Notes: generated by a model from the sequence alone, not told the origin. DNA of 64,000 nt from Rhodoplanes tepidamans (GCF_030813915.1 NZ_JAUSUJ010000026.1:1-64000); one strand, 5' to 3'; shown: positions 31,126 through 39,906, counted from the first letter of the stretch. Numbers and translations: made by a program.

Positions 31126-31168
31126 ACGAACGGGCCGGCGTCGATCCGACACCGGCCCGTCCTTTTTT
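31126..31168 (-). terminator. bidirectional hairpin terminator
   Basis: ACGGGCCGG (31130-31138) pairs perfectly with CCGGCCCGT (31152-31160), loop 13 nt; TTTTTT follows on the plus side (31163-31168) and a weaker T-rich tail on the minus side. It lies just after the stop of the leftward FMN-reductase operon and before the VOC gene, so the main role is probably to end that operon, although the better T-run is on the opposite strand. Confidence 0.7.
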
Positions 31169-31190
31169 CCAGAGCGCGCGGCGTGCCGCC

Positions 31191-31748
31191 TCAGCCGGCG
31201 TGCGTCTTCACGAAGGCGAGGTAGCGGTCGAGCCAGCCCTTGACGAAGTCGCGGCTCGCCGCGCCGATCGAGCCGTCGGCGTCGAACAGGCCGTCCTTCA
31301 TCTGGATGAAGGCCTCCGGCTGGCCGAGCGTCGGCATGTCGAGATAGGCCAGGATGGTGCGCAGGTGCTGCTGGGCCACGGCCGTGCCGATGGCGCCGAC
31401 CGAGACGCCGATGACGCCGGCCGGCTTGCCGGCCCAGGCGCTCTGGCCGTAGGGGCGCGAGGCGTGGTCGATGGCGTTCTTCAGCACGCCCGGCACCGAG
31501 CGATTGTACTCGGGGGTGACGAAGATCACGCCCTGGGCGGCGGTGATCTCGGCCTTCAGGCGCTTCACGCTGTCGGCCTGGTTGCCGTCGTCGTCCTGGT
31601 CGTAGAGCGGCAGGTCGCCGATCTCGACCGGGGTGAGGACGACGTCGGCTGGCGCCAGCTTGGCCAGCGCGGCGGCGAGCGTCTTGTTGAACGAATCGCG
31701 TCGCAGGCTGCCGACGACGACGGCGATCTTGGTCTGGCTCACGGACAT
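31191..31748 (-). CDS. NADPH-dependent FMN reductase (quinone/azo reductase type)
   Basis: A 185-residue flavodoxin-like protein: GSLRRDSFNKTL binds the FMN phosphate and PEYNRSVPGVLKNAIDHAS is the classic NAD(P)H-dependent reductase motif. It reduces FMN, quinones or azo dyes by two electrons. Last gene of a three-gene leftward operon with a VOC dioxygenase-like protein and DoxX, a set commonly controlled by a LysR regulator and linked to quinone or electrophile stress. Confidence 0.92.
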   Translation of the reverse strand: MSVSQTKIAVVVGSLRRDSFNKTLAAALAKLAPADVVLTPVEIGDLPLYDQDDDGNQADSVKRLKAEITAAQGVIFVTPEYNRSVPGVLKNAIDHASRPYGQSAWAGKPAGVIGVSVGAIGTAVAQQHLRTILAYLDMPTLGQPEAFIQMKDGLFDADGSIGAASRDFVKGWLDRYLAFVKTHAG

Positions 31749-31785
31749 GCTCCTTCGCTTGTGTTCGGTTCGACGGACGGCCGGC

Positions 31786-32316
31786 TCACGGCGCGGGCTC
31801 GCCCAGCAGGTCGTCGAGGTCGAGCGGCCCGGTGACCATGGCGAGGCGGCCGTCCGGGGTGCGCGGCCAGTCGGCTTCGGCGCGGTCGCGGTAGAGCTCG
31901 ACGCCGTTGCCGTCCGGGTCGCGGAGATAGAGCGCCTCGCTGACCCCGTGGTCGCTGGCGCCGTCGAGCGCCACCCCGGCCCGGACGAGGCGGCGCAGCG
32001 CGTCGGCGAGCGCCGCCCGGCTCGGGTAGAGGATGGCCACGTGGTAGAGCCCGGTGGTACCACGCGCCGGCGGCGGACCGCCCCGGCTCTCCCAGGTGTT
32101 GAGGCCGATGTGGTGGTGATAGCCGCCGGCCGAGACGAAGGCCGCCTGGTGGCCGTAGCGCTGGATCAGCTCGAAGCCGAGCACGCCGCACCAGAAGGCC
32201 AGCGCCCGGTCGAGATCGGCCACCTTCAGGTGGACGTGACCGATCCGGACGCCCGGGTCGATCGGCGCCGGCGTGAGCGCCGGCTCGATCCTGGTCAGGG
32301 TGGAAACGTCGGCCAT
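31786..32316 (-). CDS. VOC-family dioxygenase/glyoxalase-like protein (CatE-like)
   Basis: A 176-residue VOC protein: two beta-alpha-beta-beta-beta modules, with metal-ligand candidates GHVHLKV (His), GGYHHHIG (His pair) and GVELYRD (Glu), a pattern of extradiol dioxygenases related to catechol-2,3-dioxygenase CatE. It may cleave or sequester catechol/hydroquinone compounds. Middle gene of the DoxX operon. Confidence 0.88.
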   Translation of the reverse strand: MADVSTLTRIEPALTPAPIDPGVRIGHVHLKVADLDRALAFWCGVLGFELIQRYGHQAAFVSAGGYHHHIGLNTWESRGGPPPARGTTGLYHVAILYPSRAALADALRRLVRAGVALDGASDHGVSEALYLRDPDGNGVELYRDRAEADWPRTPDGRLAMVTGPLDLDDLLGEPAP

Positions 32317-32356
32317 GGCGGCCTCCCGGGGCTGGTGCGGCTTGGGGGTAACGCGG

Positions 32357-32830
32357 TCAGCGCGTTTCGGTCACGGCGGCGCCGAGGCGGGCGGAGCGGC
32401 CGGTGAGGAACGCGGGGCGCAACGCATAGGCGCCGTCGCCGAGCAGGGCCTGGACGACCAGGGCCACGATCCAGAACACCGGGAACTCCCAGCCGCCGCC
32501 CTTCGCCGAGAACACCCAGCCGTTGCCGAGGTGCTGCAGCGTGGCGCCGATCAGGATCGGCAGCATCAGGAGCGCGATCCAGCGGGTCCAGACGCCGAGG
32601 ATCAGGGCGAGACCGCCGCCGATCTCGCCGAGGATCACCAGGTAGGCGAAGACCGCCGGGTAGCCGAGGCTCTGAAAATAGCCGGCCGTGCCGGCGACCC
32701 CGAAGGTGACGACCTTCAGCAGCAGCCCGTGGGCGAGCAGCATGGCGCCGAGGCCGACGCGCAGCAGCAGGGCCGCATAGGGGGCGGTGCGGGCGTCGAT
32801 CGACGGCGTTTCGGTGCGGGGGGTGGACAT
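32357..32830 (-). CDS. DoxX-family membrane protein
   Basis: A 157-residue protein with four membrane segments and the DoxX/MhqP signature (LLLRVGLGAMLLAHG; GEIGGGLALILGVWTR). DoxX-type proteins are often coexpressed with VOC dioxygenases and flavin reductases in quinone-detoxification operons. First gene of the operon; the ATG at 32830 has a GGAGG-like site (minus-strand GGAGGC) just upstream. It is divergent from a LysR gene. Confidence 0.9.
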   Translation of the reverse strand: MSTPRTETPSIDARTAPYAALLLRVGLGAMLLAHGLLLKVVTFGVAGTAGYFQSLGYPAVFAYLVILGEIGGGLALILGVWTRWIALLMLPILIGATLQHLGNGWVFSAKGGGWEFPVFWIVALVVQALLGDGAYALRPAFLTGRSARLGAAVTETR

Positions 32831-32963
32831 CGGATGCCTCCGTGGGGGTGAGCGGTTTCGCTGGAGGCAATGTGCCATCCCGGCGGCGGTTTGATTATTC
32901 CCCTGGAATGGATATGATTTCGCACTGATGGTGTGAGGTAAATGGCGCGCGGCCGTCTCGCAA

Positions 32964-33102
32964 GTCATTCCGGGGCGCGCGCGTGCGCGCGAACCCGGAC
33001 TCCAGCGGCGGACACGGAGATCGGGGCTGGAGTCCGGGTCCGGCGCGGAGCCTGTGCTCGGGCGGCGCGAGTGCCGACCCGAGTACGCCGGCCCGGAATG
33101 AC
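32964..33102. repeat. dispersed palindromic repeat, family 1, copy 5 (long form)
   Basis: A 139-bp long-form copy with the extra inner hairpin seen in copy 4. It lies inside the divergent region between the DoxX operon and its LysR gene, ending 26 bp before the LysR start, so it separates the LysR start from the presumed operator. Confidence 0.92.
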
Positions 33103-33128
33103 GGGGATGCGGCACACGGAGGCGAAAA

Positions 33129-34070
33129 ATGCTCGATCGCGTCACCGGCATGCAGGTGTTCGCCCGGGTGGCGGCGCTGGGCAGCCTGTCGGCGGCCGGG
33201 CGGGCCCTCGGCATGTCGCAGACCATGGCGACCAAGCACCTGGCCGCGCTCGAATCCCGGCTCGGCACCAGGCTGCTGCACCGGACCACGCGGCGCCTCA
33301 CCCTCACCGAGGCGGGCCGGCGCTATCTCGAATCGGTCGAGCGCATCCTCGCCGAGCTGGAGGAGGCCGACGCCGCCGCCTCGATCGAGACCGTCGAGGT
33401 GCGCGGCACGCTGCGCCTCAACGCGCCGTTCTCGTTCGGCATCCGCGAGATCGCGCCGCTGCTGCCGGAGTTTTCACGCCGCCACCCCGACCTCGTCGTC
33501 GATCTCGGCCTCAACGACCGCGTCGTCGATCTCATCGAGGAGGGCTGGGACATGGTGGTGCGCATCGGCCGCATGCAGAGCTCCACCATGGTGGCGCGCC
33601 GGCTCGCCTCGGCCCGGATCGTCGTCTGCGCCGCCCCCTCCTACCTGGACCGCCGCGGCACGCCGCGGACCGCGGCCGACCTCGCCGCCCACAACTGTCT
33701 CGGCTACACGCTGAGCCAGTCGGTCGCGCCGGGACGCTGGCTGTTCGGCCGCGACGGGCGGCACGCGGTCGAGGTCTCGGGGACGCTCAAGGCGAACAAC
33801 GGCGACGCCCTGGTCGCGGCGGCCGTGGGCGGCGAAGGCATCGTCTACATGCCGGTCTTCCTGGTGGCCCGGGAGATCCGGGCCGGCCTTCTGGTGCCGC
33901 TCGCCCTCGCCGAGGAGCCGACGCCGCTCGCCGGCGTCCACGCGGCCTATCCGGCCGACCGCCGCCCGCCCGCCAAGGTGCGGGCCTTCATCGACTTTCT
34001 GGTCGAGCACTTTTCCCCGGTGCCGCCGTGGGAGCACGATCCGGGCGCGCCGGCTGCCCCCGGCCGGTGA
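33129..34070 (+). CDS. LysR-family transcriptional regulator
   Basis: A 313-residue LTTR: N-terminal winged HTH (FARVAALGSLSAAGRALGMSQTMATKHLAALE) and the effector-binding domain of the CrgA/quinone-responsive type. Divergent from the DoxX/VOC/FMN-reductase operon, which it probably activates in response to electrophiles or quinones. Its 3' end overlaps the convergent DUF763 gene by 83 bp, so the last ~28 residues (Pro/Ala-rich) may be the less conserved part. Confidence 0.93.
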   Translation: MLDRVTGMQVFARVAALGSLSAAGRALGMSQTMATKHLAALESRLGTRLLHRTTRRLTLTEAGRRYLESVERILAELEEADAAASIETVEVRGTLRLNAPFSFGIREIAPLLPEFSRRHPDLVVDLGLNDRVVDLIEEGWDMVVRIGRMQSSTMVARRLASARIVVCAAPSYLDRRGTPRTAADLAAHNCLGYTLSQSVAPGRWLFGRDGRHAVEVSGTLKANNGDALVAAAVGGEGIVYMPVFLVAREIRAGLLVPLALAEEPTPLAGVHAAYPADRRPPAKVRAFIDFLVEHFSPVPPWEHDPGAPAAPGR

Positions 34071-35307
34071 GATCGGCCTCCCAGCCGAACACGCTGCGCC
34101 CGCCCCACTCGGGCGAGCGGCGGCGCTCCTCGGCGATCAGCGCGTCGACGCCGGGGCCCGTGGCGTCGCGCTCCAGCGCGCGGGCCTGGGCGTCGAGGCG
34201 CTGCAGGGCGGCGAGCGCCTCGTCACGGCCGAGCCTCGCCTGGGTGACGGCCGACTTCAGCACCCGGAGGGTCTCGTCGTAGACCCGGATCGGCACCGGA
34301 TAGGGATGCCGGTCCTTGCCGCCGTGGGCGAGCGAGAAGCGGGCCGGGTCGCTGAACCGGCAGGGGGCGCCGTGCACCACCTCGGCCACCATGGCGAGCG
34401 CCCGCACCGTGCGGGCGCCGACGCCCGGCGTCAGCAGCAGGTCGGGAAAGTCCTGCGGCCCGCGCTCGGCGGCGGCGGCCAGGGCCCCGTGCAGGCGGCG
34501 GGCGACCACGTCCTCGGCCCGCACGTCGTGGCGGGCCGGCATGATCAGGTGCGGCAGCACCGGCTGCGCCTCGGGCTGCGGTGCCGGCTCCGGCTGCGGG
34601 TCGATGCGGGCGAGCGCGCGGGCGATGCCGTCCGGTCCGAGCCCGGACAGCAGATCGAGCTGGGCGCGGCGCGAGGCGGCGGCGCGGCGGTCGGCGAGGT
34701 TGACGATGGCGCCCTGCGGCCGCCCATCGATCGCCGCATGGGGCGCGTCGACGAAGTCCGTGAGCCCCTCGGAGAGCCAGTGATAGCGCCGCGCCTGGCG
34801 GCGCGCGTCGTTCATGCCCTGCTGCACCACGGCCCAGCGGCCGTCGTCGGTGACCACGAAGGCGTGCAGATAGAGGTCGAAGCCGTCCTGCACGGCGGCG
34901 CTGTCGACCTTGGCGACCAGCCGGCTGGCGGTGGCGAGGGCTTCGCCGTCGATGCCGGTGCGCTCGCCGATGGCGATCAACTCGCCCGGGGTCTTGCGCG
35001 AATGCCGGCCGCGGCCGCCGCACACGTGCAGGCCGAGCTCGCGGCTCAGCGGGCCGAGGCCGCGCTTGAGCGCGCCGACCACGCTCGTGGTGATGCCGGA
35101 GGAGTGCCAGTCCATCCCCATCACGGCGCCGAACGACTGGAACCAGAACGGATGCGCGAGGCGCTTCAAAAACTCGTCGCGGCCGTAATGGTGGACGATC
35201 GCCTGCGTGATCACGGCGCCGAGCCGCGCCATGCGGCTCGCCAGCCAGGGCGGCACGTGGCCGCCGTGGAGCGGAAGATCGGCGCTGCCCGCCCGCCGGG
35301 CCGTCAT
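33988..35307 (-). CDS. DUF763-domain protein
   Basis: A 439-residue protein matching the DUF763 pattern: LPLHGGHVPPWL at the start, MGMDWHSSGITTSV around residue 65, ERTGIDGEAL, YHWLSEGL and a LLLTPGVGARTVRALA helix-hairpin-helix-like segment near residue 300. This helix-hairpin-helix-like motif and the positively charged regions hint at nucleic-acid binding, but the function is unknown. DUF763 is better known in archaea and thermophiles. Gene stands alone; the last 83 bp overlap the LysR gene. Confidence 0.87.
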   Translation of the reverse strand: MTARRAGSADLPLHGGHVPPWLASRMARLGAVITQAIVHHYGRDEFLKRLAHPFWFQSFGAVMGMDWHSSGITTSVVGALKRGLGPLSRELGLHVCGGRGRHSRKTPGELIAIGERTGIDGEALATASRLVAKVDSAAVQDGFDLYLHAFVVTDDGRWAVVQQGMNDARRQARRYHWLSEGLTDFVDAPHAAIDGRPQGAIVNLADRRAAASRRAQLDLLSGLGPDGIARALARIDPQPEPAPQPEAQPVLPHLIMPARHDVRAEDVVARRLHGALAAAAERGPQDFPDLLLTPGVGARTVRALAMVAEVVHGAPCRFSDPARFSLAHGGKDRHPYPVPIRVYDETLRVLKSAVTQARLGRDEALAALQRLDAQARALERDATGPGVDALIAEERRRSPEWGGRSVFGWEADLTGRGQPARPDRAPTAAPGKSARPESR

Positions 35308-35555
35308 GGGGCTCTCCGTCGGCGCGTCGCTGCGGACGGCCGTGTCCGCCCTGTGTCACGGGCCCGGCCGCGGGTCAACTCGATCCACGCCGGCGTACGT
35401 GTCCGTCAACTCCTGGGCCAGGACCGGTCTCCGCCGGCACTGCTCGTCATCGGTCCGGGCGATCATCCCGATTTGTACGGGTCGCCTTGCGTGCCGGGTG
35501 CGGCCGCGCTTGAATGGTGCCCCGCCTCGCGTCCTTCTCCGCACCGGACATTCGC

Positions 35556-36437
35556 ATGACCCTGAGCGTCGGTGTCGTCGGCCTCGGCCAGATGGGCCGG
35601 GGCGTCGCGGCCAATCTGGCCCGCGCCGGCCTCCTGACGGCCGCCTTCGATCCGGCGCCGGGCGCGCGCGACCTTCCGGTCTGCCGCGACCTCCTGTTCG
35701 CCGCCGGCCGCGCGATGGCGGCGGCCTGCGACGTGATCGTCTTCGTGGTGCCGACCGTGACGGAGATCGCCGCGAGCCTGCGCGGTCCCGACGGCATTCT
35801 CTCGGTCGACCGCCCCGGCCAGGTGCTGGTCGATCTCACCACCTCGGATCCGGCCGCGTCACGGGCGCTCGCCACGGAGGCGGCGGCGGCCGGCCGCGCC
35901 TATCTCGACTGCGGCATGACGGGCGGCGCCGCCGGCGCCGACGCGGGCACGCTGACCCTGATGTGCGGCGGCGACGCGGCCGTGCTGGAGCGCGTCCGCC
36001 CGGTGCTGGCGGCGTTCGCCGGAAAGATCGCGCTGGTCGGGCCGTCGGGCGCCGGCCACACGCTGAAGCTCCTCCACAACATGGTGGTGCACACCAATTT
36101 CCTGGTGCTGAGCGAGGCCTGCCGGCTCGCCGAGACGTCCGGGCTCGAGCTCGCCGGCGTCATCGACGTGTTCAACGCCGGCAACGCCCGCAGCTTCGTC
36201 AGCGAGGTCCGGTTCCCGAGCCATGTCCTCACGGGCCGGTTCGACGGCCGCTCGACCGTCTCCAACCTCGCCAAGGATCTCGCCATGGCGGCCGATTTCG
36301 CCGACCGGCGCGGCGAGCCCGCGCCCTACACGCACCTGACCGCCGACCTGCTGCGGCGCGCCATGGCGCTCGGCTGGGCCGGGGACGACTTCACCACCCT
36401 CTATCCCCGGCTCGCCGACCTGCTCGAGCCGGAGTGA
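35556..36437 (+). CDS. NAD(P)-dependent beta-hydroxyacid dehydrogenase (HIBADH family)
   Basis: A 293-residue protein: Rossmann GLGQMG at 9-14, DLTTSDP substrate-binding segment, MTGGAAGADAGTLT, and GHTLKLLHN with the catalytic Lys. Oxidises 3-hydroxyacids such as 3-hydroxyisobutyrate, tartronate semialdehyde or related acids. ATG at 35556 chosen since it directly precedes the beta strand; an in-frame ATG at 35514 is possible. The 248-bp upstream gap shows no gene or clear regulatory dyad. Convergent with the tctC-like gene. Confidence 0.9.
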   Translation: MTLSVGVVGLGQMGRGVAANLARAGLLTAAFDPAPGARDLPVCRDLLFAAGRAMAAACDVIVFVVPTVTEIAASLRGPDGILSVDRPGQVLVDLTTSDPAASRALATEAAAAGRAYLDCGMTGGAAGADAGTLTLMCGGDAAVLERVRPVLAAFAGKIALVGPSGAGHTLKLLHNMVVHTNFLVLSEACRLAETSGLELAGVIDVFNAGNARSFVSEVRFPSHVLTGRFDGRSTVSNLAKDLAMAADFADRRGEPAPYTHLTADLLRRAMALGWAGDDFTTLYPRLADLLEPE

Positions 36438-36453
36438 CGCCGGCCCGCGTCCG

Positions 36454-37440
36454 CTACAGCGACACGTTGGCGTCCTTCACGGCCTCGCGCCACAGGACGA
36501 GGTCGGCCGCGATGGTCGCCTTGAACTCCTCGGGGGTGGAGCCGATCGGGTCGACGCCGAAGCCGTCGAGCTGCTCCAGCGTCTTCGTCTCCTTCAGGGC
36601 AAGGCGCACCTCGCGGGCGAGCAGGTCGACGATCTCCTTCGGGGTGCCGGCCGGGGCGAGGAGGCCGTTCCAGGTGTCGGTCTTGAAGCCCGGATAGCCC
36701 TGCTCGGCGACGGTCGGCACGTTCGGCAGCTTGGCGGCGCGCGTCGCCCCCGACACGGCGAGCGGCCGCAGCGCCCTGCCGGCGTGCGGGAGCGCCTCCG
36801 AGAGGTTGCCGAAATACATCGGCACGTGGCCGGCGATCACGTCGGCGACGGCCGGCGCGCCGCCCCGGTAGGGCGTGTGCATCATCTCGAGGCCGGCCCG
36901 CCTGACGAACATCGCCATGGTGAGGTGGCTGATGCTGCCGTTGCCGCCCGAGGCGTAGACGAGCTTGCCGGGATTGGCCTTCACGTGGGCGACCAGCTCG
37001 GGCAGGGTCTTCGCCGGGAAGCCCGGATTGACCACCAGGCAGAACGGATTGCTGGCGACGTTGCTGATCGGGGCGAAGTCGGCCAGCGGATCGTAGTTGG
37101 TCTTCTTGATCGCCGGGAACACCGCCATCTGGGCGACGGCCGCGACCATCAGGGTGTAGCCGTCCGGGGTCGAGCGCGCCGTCGATTCGGCCGCGATGGT
37201 GCCGCCGGCGCCGGTGCGGTTCTCGACGATGAACTGCTGGCCGAGCTTCTCGCTCAGATGGGCGGCCAGCAGGCGGGCGATCCCGTCGGTGTTGCCGCCC
37301 GCCGCGAACGGCACCAGGATGCGGACCGGCCGGTCCGGCCAGCCGGCCGCGCGGGCCCCGCGGGGCAGGCCCGCCGCCCCGGCTCCGGCCGCCAGGGCGC
37401 CGGCCGCCAGCGACTTCAGCAGCGCACGTCGTGTCGTCAT
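36454..37440 (-). CDS. Bug/TctC-type solute-binding protein
   Basis: A 328-residue periplasmic binding protein of the tripartite tricarboxylate transporter (Bug) family. TTRRALLKS plus an Ala-rich hydrophobic stretch is a likely Tat or Sec signal; the mature protein starts around the WPDRPVRILVPFAAGGNTD segment, typical of the family, followed by ENRTGAGG. Binds organic acids or aromatic carboxylates. No tctA/B membrane genes are adjacent, so it is an orphan receptor. Last gene of a long leftward series. Confidence 0.93.
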   Translation of the reverse strand: MTTRRALLKSLAAGALAAGAGAAGLPRGARAAGWPDRPVRILVPFAAGGNTDGIARLLAAHLSEKLGQQFIVENRTGAGGTIAAESTARSTPDGYTLMVAAVAQMAVFPAIKKTNYDPLADFAPISNVASNPFCLVVNPGFPAKTLPELVAHVKANPGKLVYASGGNGSISHLTMAMFVRRAGLEMMHTPYRGGAPAVADVIAGHVPMYFGNLSEALPHAGRALRPLAVSGATRAAKLPNVPTVAEQGYPGFKTDTWNGLLAPAGTPKEIVDLLAREVRLALKETKTLEQLDGFGVDPIGSTPEEFKATIAADLVLWREAVKDANVSL

Positions 37441-37555
37441 GTCTCGCTCCGCTCCGACTTGTGCTCTCGCGCGCGGCGGGACCCGGACCCGTCATCTGCG
37501 ATCGTCGTGGTGAAAGCTCCTCCCGAGGGGGTTCGTCCCTGTGGCGCGACGGCGT

Positions 37556-38749
37556 TCAGTCGACGGCGGCTGCGGCCCGCAGCCCTTCGATCATCGCCGT
37601 TCGCATGAGAAAGCTGCGGGCCCTGGCCGGATCCGCCGCGGTGTCGCGCAGCTCGCGCAGGCGCTCCTCGCGCACCGCCGGATCCTTCTCCTCCAGCACC
37701 CGCTTGTTCTGGATGGTCATCGCCTGCAGGAAAGCGTTGGCCACGTGCCGCCGCTGGCGGTCGTAGCGGTCGAGCAGCGCGCCGGGCGCGCCGTCGAGCA
37801 CCCGGGCGAGGGTCTCGGCGAGGCTGACGGCGTCGTGGATGCCGAAGTTCATGCCCATGCCGCCGAGCGGGTTGTTGACATGCGCGGCGTCGCCGGCGAG
37901 CAGCACGCGGCCGCGCCGGTAGGTCGCCGCGACGCGCTGGTGCACGGTGTAGAGGTTGGTGTGGACGATCCCGATCGGCGCGTCGGTCTTCAGGAAGCCG
38001 CGCACCCGCGCCTCGGCGCCGGCGTGGTCGAGCAGCTCCTCGGCCTCCGCCTGCGGCGGCGTCGGAAAGACGACCCGCCACAGGCCGGGCGGCCCGCCGG
38101 CCGGCACCTTGAACATCGCGCACCACTCGCGCGGGTCCGACACGTAGCAGGAATAGGCGAAGCCCTGCCGCGCGAAGTCCCAGGTCGTGGTGACGACCAG
38201 AAAGCGCTCCTGATAGGTGAAGCCCGCGAAGTCGATGTCCTGCGACTTGCGCACCACGCTGCGGCCGCCGTCGGCGCCGATCACGAAGGTGCCGCGCACC
38301 GCGCCGCCGTCCTCCAGGATCACGTCGGCGCCGGCGGCGTCCTGCACCACGGTCTCGACCGGCGCGCCGTAGCGGATCTCGACGTTGCGGTAGGCGGCGA
38401 GACGGTCGGACAGAATCGCCACCAGCTTGTGCTGCTCGCACTGCAGCCGGTACGGGTAGGGAGTCTCGTCGGCCAGCAGGCCGAGGTCGAACTCGGCGAC
38501 CAGTCCCTCCTCGCGGCCGCGGAACTGCCACTGCGGGCACAGGATGCCGCGGGCGAGCAGCTCGGCCGTGACGCCCGTCTCGGCATACATCTCCAGGGTC
38601 GGCGGATGGAAGGTGGCGGCGCGCGGATCCTCGTAGATCTCGCTGCGCGCCTCCAGCACCGTCACCGGCACGCCGGCGCGCGCCAGGAACAGTGCCGCCG
38701 TCAGCCCGGTCGGCCCCGCTCCGACGACGACGACGCGCTCCTGCATCAT
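37556..38749 (-). CDS. FAD-dependent aromatic monooxygenase (PheA/UbiH type)
   Basis: A 397-residue class A flavoprotein hydroxylase: GAGPTGL at 10-16, an RAATFHPPTLEM segment, FVIGADGGRS (the DG fingerprint) and GDAAHVNNPLGGMGMNFGI near residue 283. Hydroxylates an aromatic or N-heteroaromatic ring using NAD(P)H and O2. Neighbour downstream is a TctC receptor, upstream a maleate-isomerase-like protein, so it may start a ring-degradation route leading to a maleate-type acid. The substrate cannot be read from sequence. Confidence 0.92.
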   Translation of the reverse strand: MMQERVVVVGAGPTGLTAALFLARAGVPVTVLEARSEIYEDPRAATFHPPTLEMYAETGVTAELLARGILCPQWQFRGREEGLVAEFDLGLLADETPYPYRLQCEQHKLVAILSDRLAAYRNVEIRYGAPVETVVQDAAGADVILEDGGAVRGTFVIGADGGRSVVRKSQDIDFAGFTYQERFLVVTTTWDFARQGFAYSCYVSDPREWCAMFKVPAGGPPGLWRVVFPTPPQAEAEELLDHAGAEARVRGFLKTDAPIGIVHTNLYTVHQRVAATYRRGRVLLAGDAAHVNNPLGGMGMNFGIHDAVSLAETLARVLDGAPGALLDRYDRQRRHVANAFLQAMTIQNKRVLEEKDPAVREERLRELRDTAADPARARSFLMRTAMIEGLRAAAAVD

Positions 38750-38792
38750 CGGCTCCCCGGCGGCGGACAGATTGGACGAGGTCGCGTCATCG

Positions 38793-39536
38793 TCAGAGCT
38801 CTTCCAGCACCCGGCCGAAGCCGAACAGGCGGTCGTCGATGCCGCAGCGGCGCAGCGCGTCCCAGTAGGTGACGACGTTCATGGCCAGCACCGGCTTGGC
38901 GAGCCAGCGTTCCGCCTCGGCCGCCACGGCGGCATTCGCAAGGTTCGTGCCGACCTGCAGGATGGCGTCGATGTCGTCGCCGTCGATCTCGCGCAGCAGC
39001 TTGCGCAGCGCCGGCGGCTGCACCTCGGCGATGGCGAAGGGCGAGGCGCAGCGCAGGCCGACGAGGCGCACGACCTCGAAGCCCGCCTCCTTCAGGTAGC
39101 CGGCGACGATCTCGTCGCCCTTCGGCTGATGCGGGGTGAGCACGGCGATGCGCTTCGCCCCGAACGCGTTCAGGGCCGCGGTGGCGGCCGTCGAGCCCAT
39201 CGAGACGCCTACGCCGGCGCGCTTCGCCAGCTCGTCCTGCAGCGCGGCCGCGGCCGCGACGCCGCCCGTGAAGGCCTCGATGGCGACGCTCATGATCACG
39301 TGGTCGGGCGCGCAGGTCATCACCTGGTCGATGGCCGGAAAGATGCCGTCGCGCATGCGCTGCATGTGGGCGAGGAATCCGGCCTCGCTCGCCTCGATCG
39401 GCTTGTTCTCCAGCGTCAGCCGGGCGACGTGATTGGTGACTCCGCGGGGCCGCAGCGCCTCGCATTCCGGACCGACCACCGTGTTGGTGGACGGGACGAC
39501 GATGCCGATCTTCTTGCGATAGCCGAGGGCGTCCAC
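38793..39536 (-). CDS. maleate cis-trans isomerase / Asp-Glu racemase superfamily protein
   Basis: A 247-residue protein with the maleate-isomerase/arylmalonate-decarboxylase layout: KKIGIVVPSTNTVVGPE at the start, a SVAIEAFTGG block where SSETFWGG-like is usual, VLTPHQPKGDE, and LQVGTNLAN near the end. The expected active-site cysteines are not obvious at the usual places (an Ala-Phe block at the first, VGTN at the second), so the reaction may be different. GTG at 39536 was chosen with GGAGG eight bases upstream; the longer frame to 39737 has no conserved sequence. Likely cotranscribed with the monooxygenase (43 bp apart). Confidence 0.82.
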   Translation of the reverse strand: MDALGYRKKIGIVVPSTNTVVGPECEALRPRGVTNHVARLTLENKPIEASEAGFLAHMQRMRDGIFPAIDQVMTCAPDHVIMSVAIEAFTGGVAAAAALQDELAKRAGVGVSMGSTAATAALNAFGAKRIAVLTPHQPKGDEIVAGYLKEAGFEVVRLVGLRCASPFAIAEVQPPALRKLLREIDGDDIDAILQVGTNLANAAVAAEAERWLAKPVLAMNVVTYWDALRRCGIDDRLFGFGRVLEEL

Positions 39537-39906
39537 GCGCCGTGCCTCCGTTGGTGGGCCGTCGTGATCACATGCTACGAACGTGCCGGGACGGGCGGGA
39601 ATGACAATCTCGGTGACGCTGATTTCGCGCTTTGCGAAGGCTGCCTGCGAGAGTGCCGAAACTTTGTGCGCCGCGTGATGAGGGCTTGGTCTGTTCCGCA
39701 GCGCCACCTTCACCTCTCCCCGGCGGGAGGGTTGCATACATCGTCATTCCGGGGCACGGGCGCAGCCCGCGATCCCGGAATCCATACGCCCGGGATCGGT
39801 GGCTCACGAAAGACAGTGGGGATGGATTCCGGGCCCGGCGCTTCGCGCCGCCCCGGGACGACGAATGGGATTTCGCAGGGAGAACTCGACCTCGGGAGGG
39901 CGTCGA
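39537..39906. other. gene-free gap holding repeat fragments
   Basis: About 370 bp between the isomerase-like and SDR genes. It contains a half copy of the CCTCTCCCC palindrome at about 39708-39731 and the full family-1 repeat at 39743-39862. No protein-coding frame here looks real. Confidence 0.7.
39743..39862. repeat. dispersed palindromic repeat, family 1, copy 6
   Basis: A 120-bp copy: GTCATTCCGGGGCACGGG ... ATCCCGGAATCCAT, spacer, ATGGATTCCGGGCCCGG ... CGCCCCGGGACGAC. The right closing arm has GGGACGAC where other copies have GGAATGAC, so it is partly decayed. Confidence 0.88.

Noticed and set aside
36454-37440. Complete tripartite tricarboxylate transporter
   Set aside because: Only the binding protein is present; no TctA or TctB membrane gene lies next to it.
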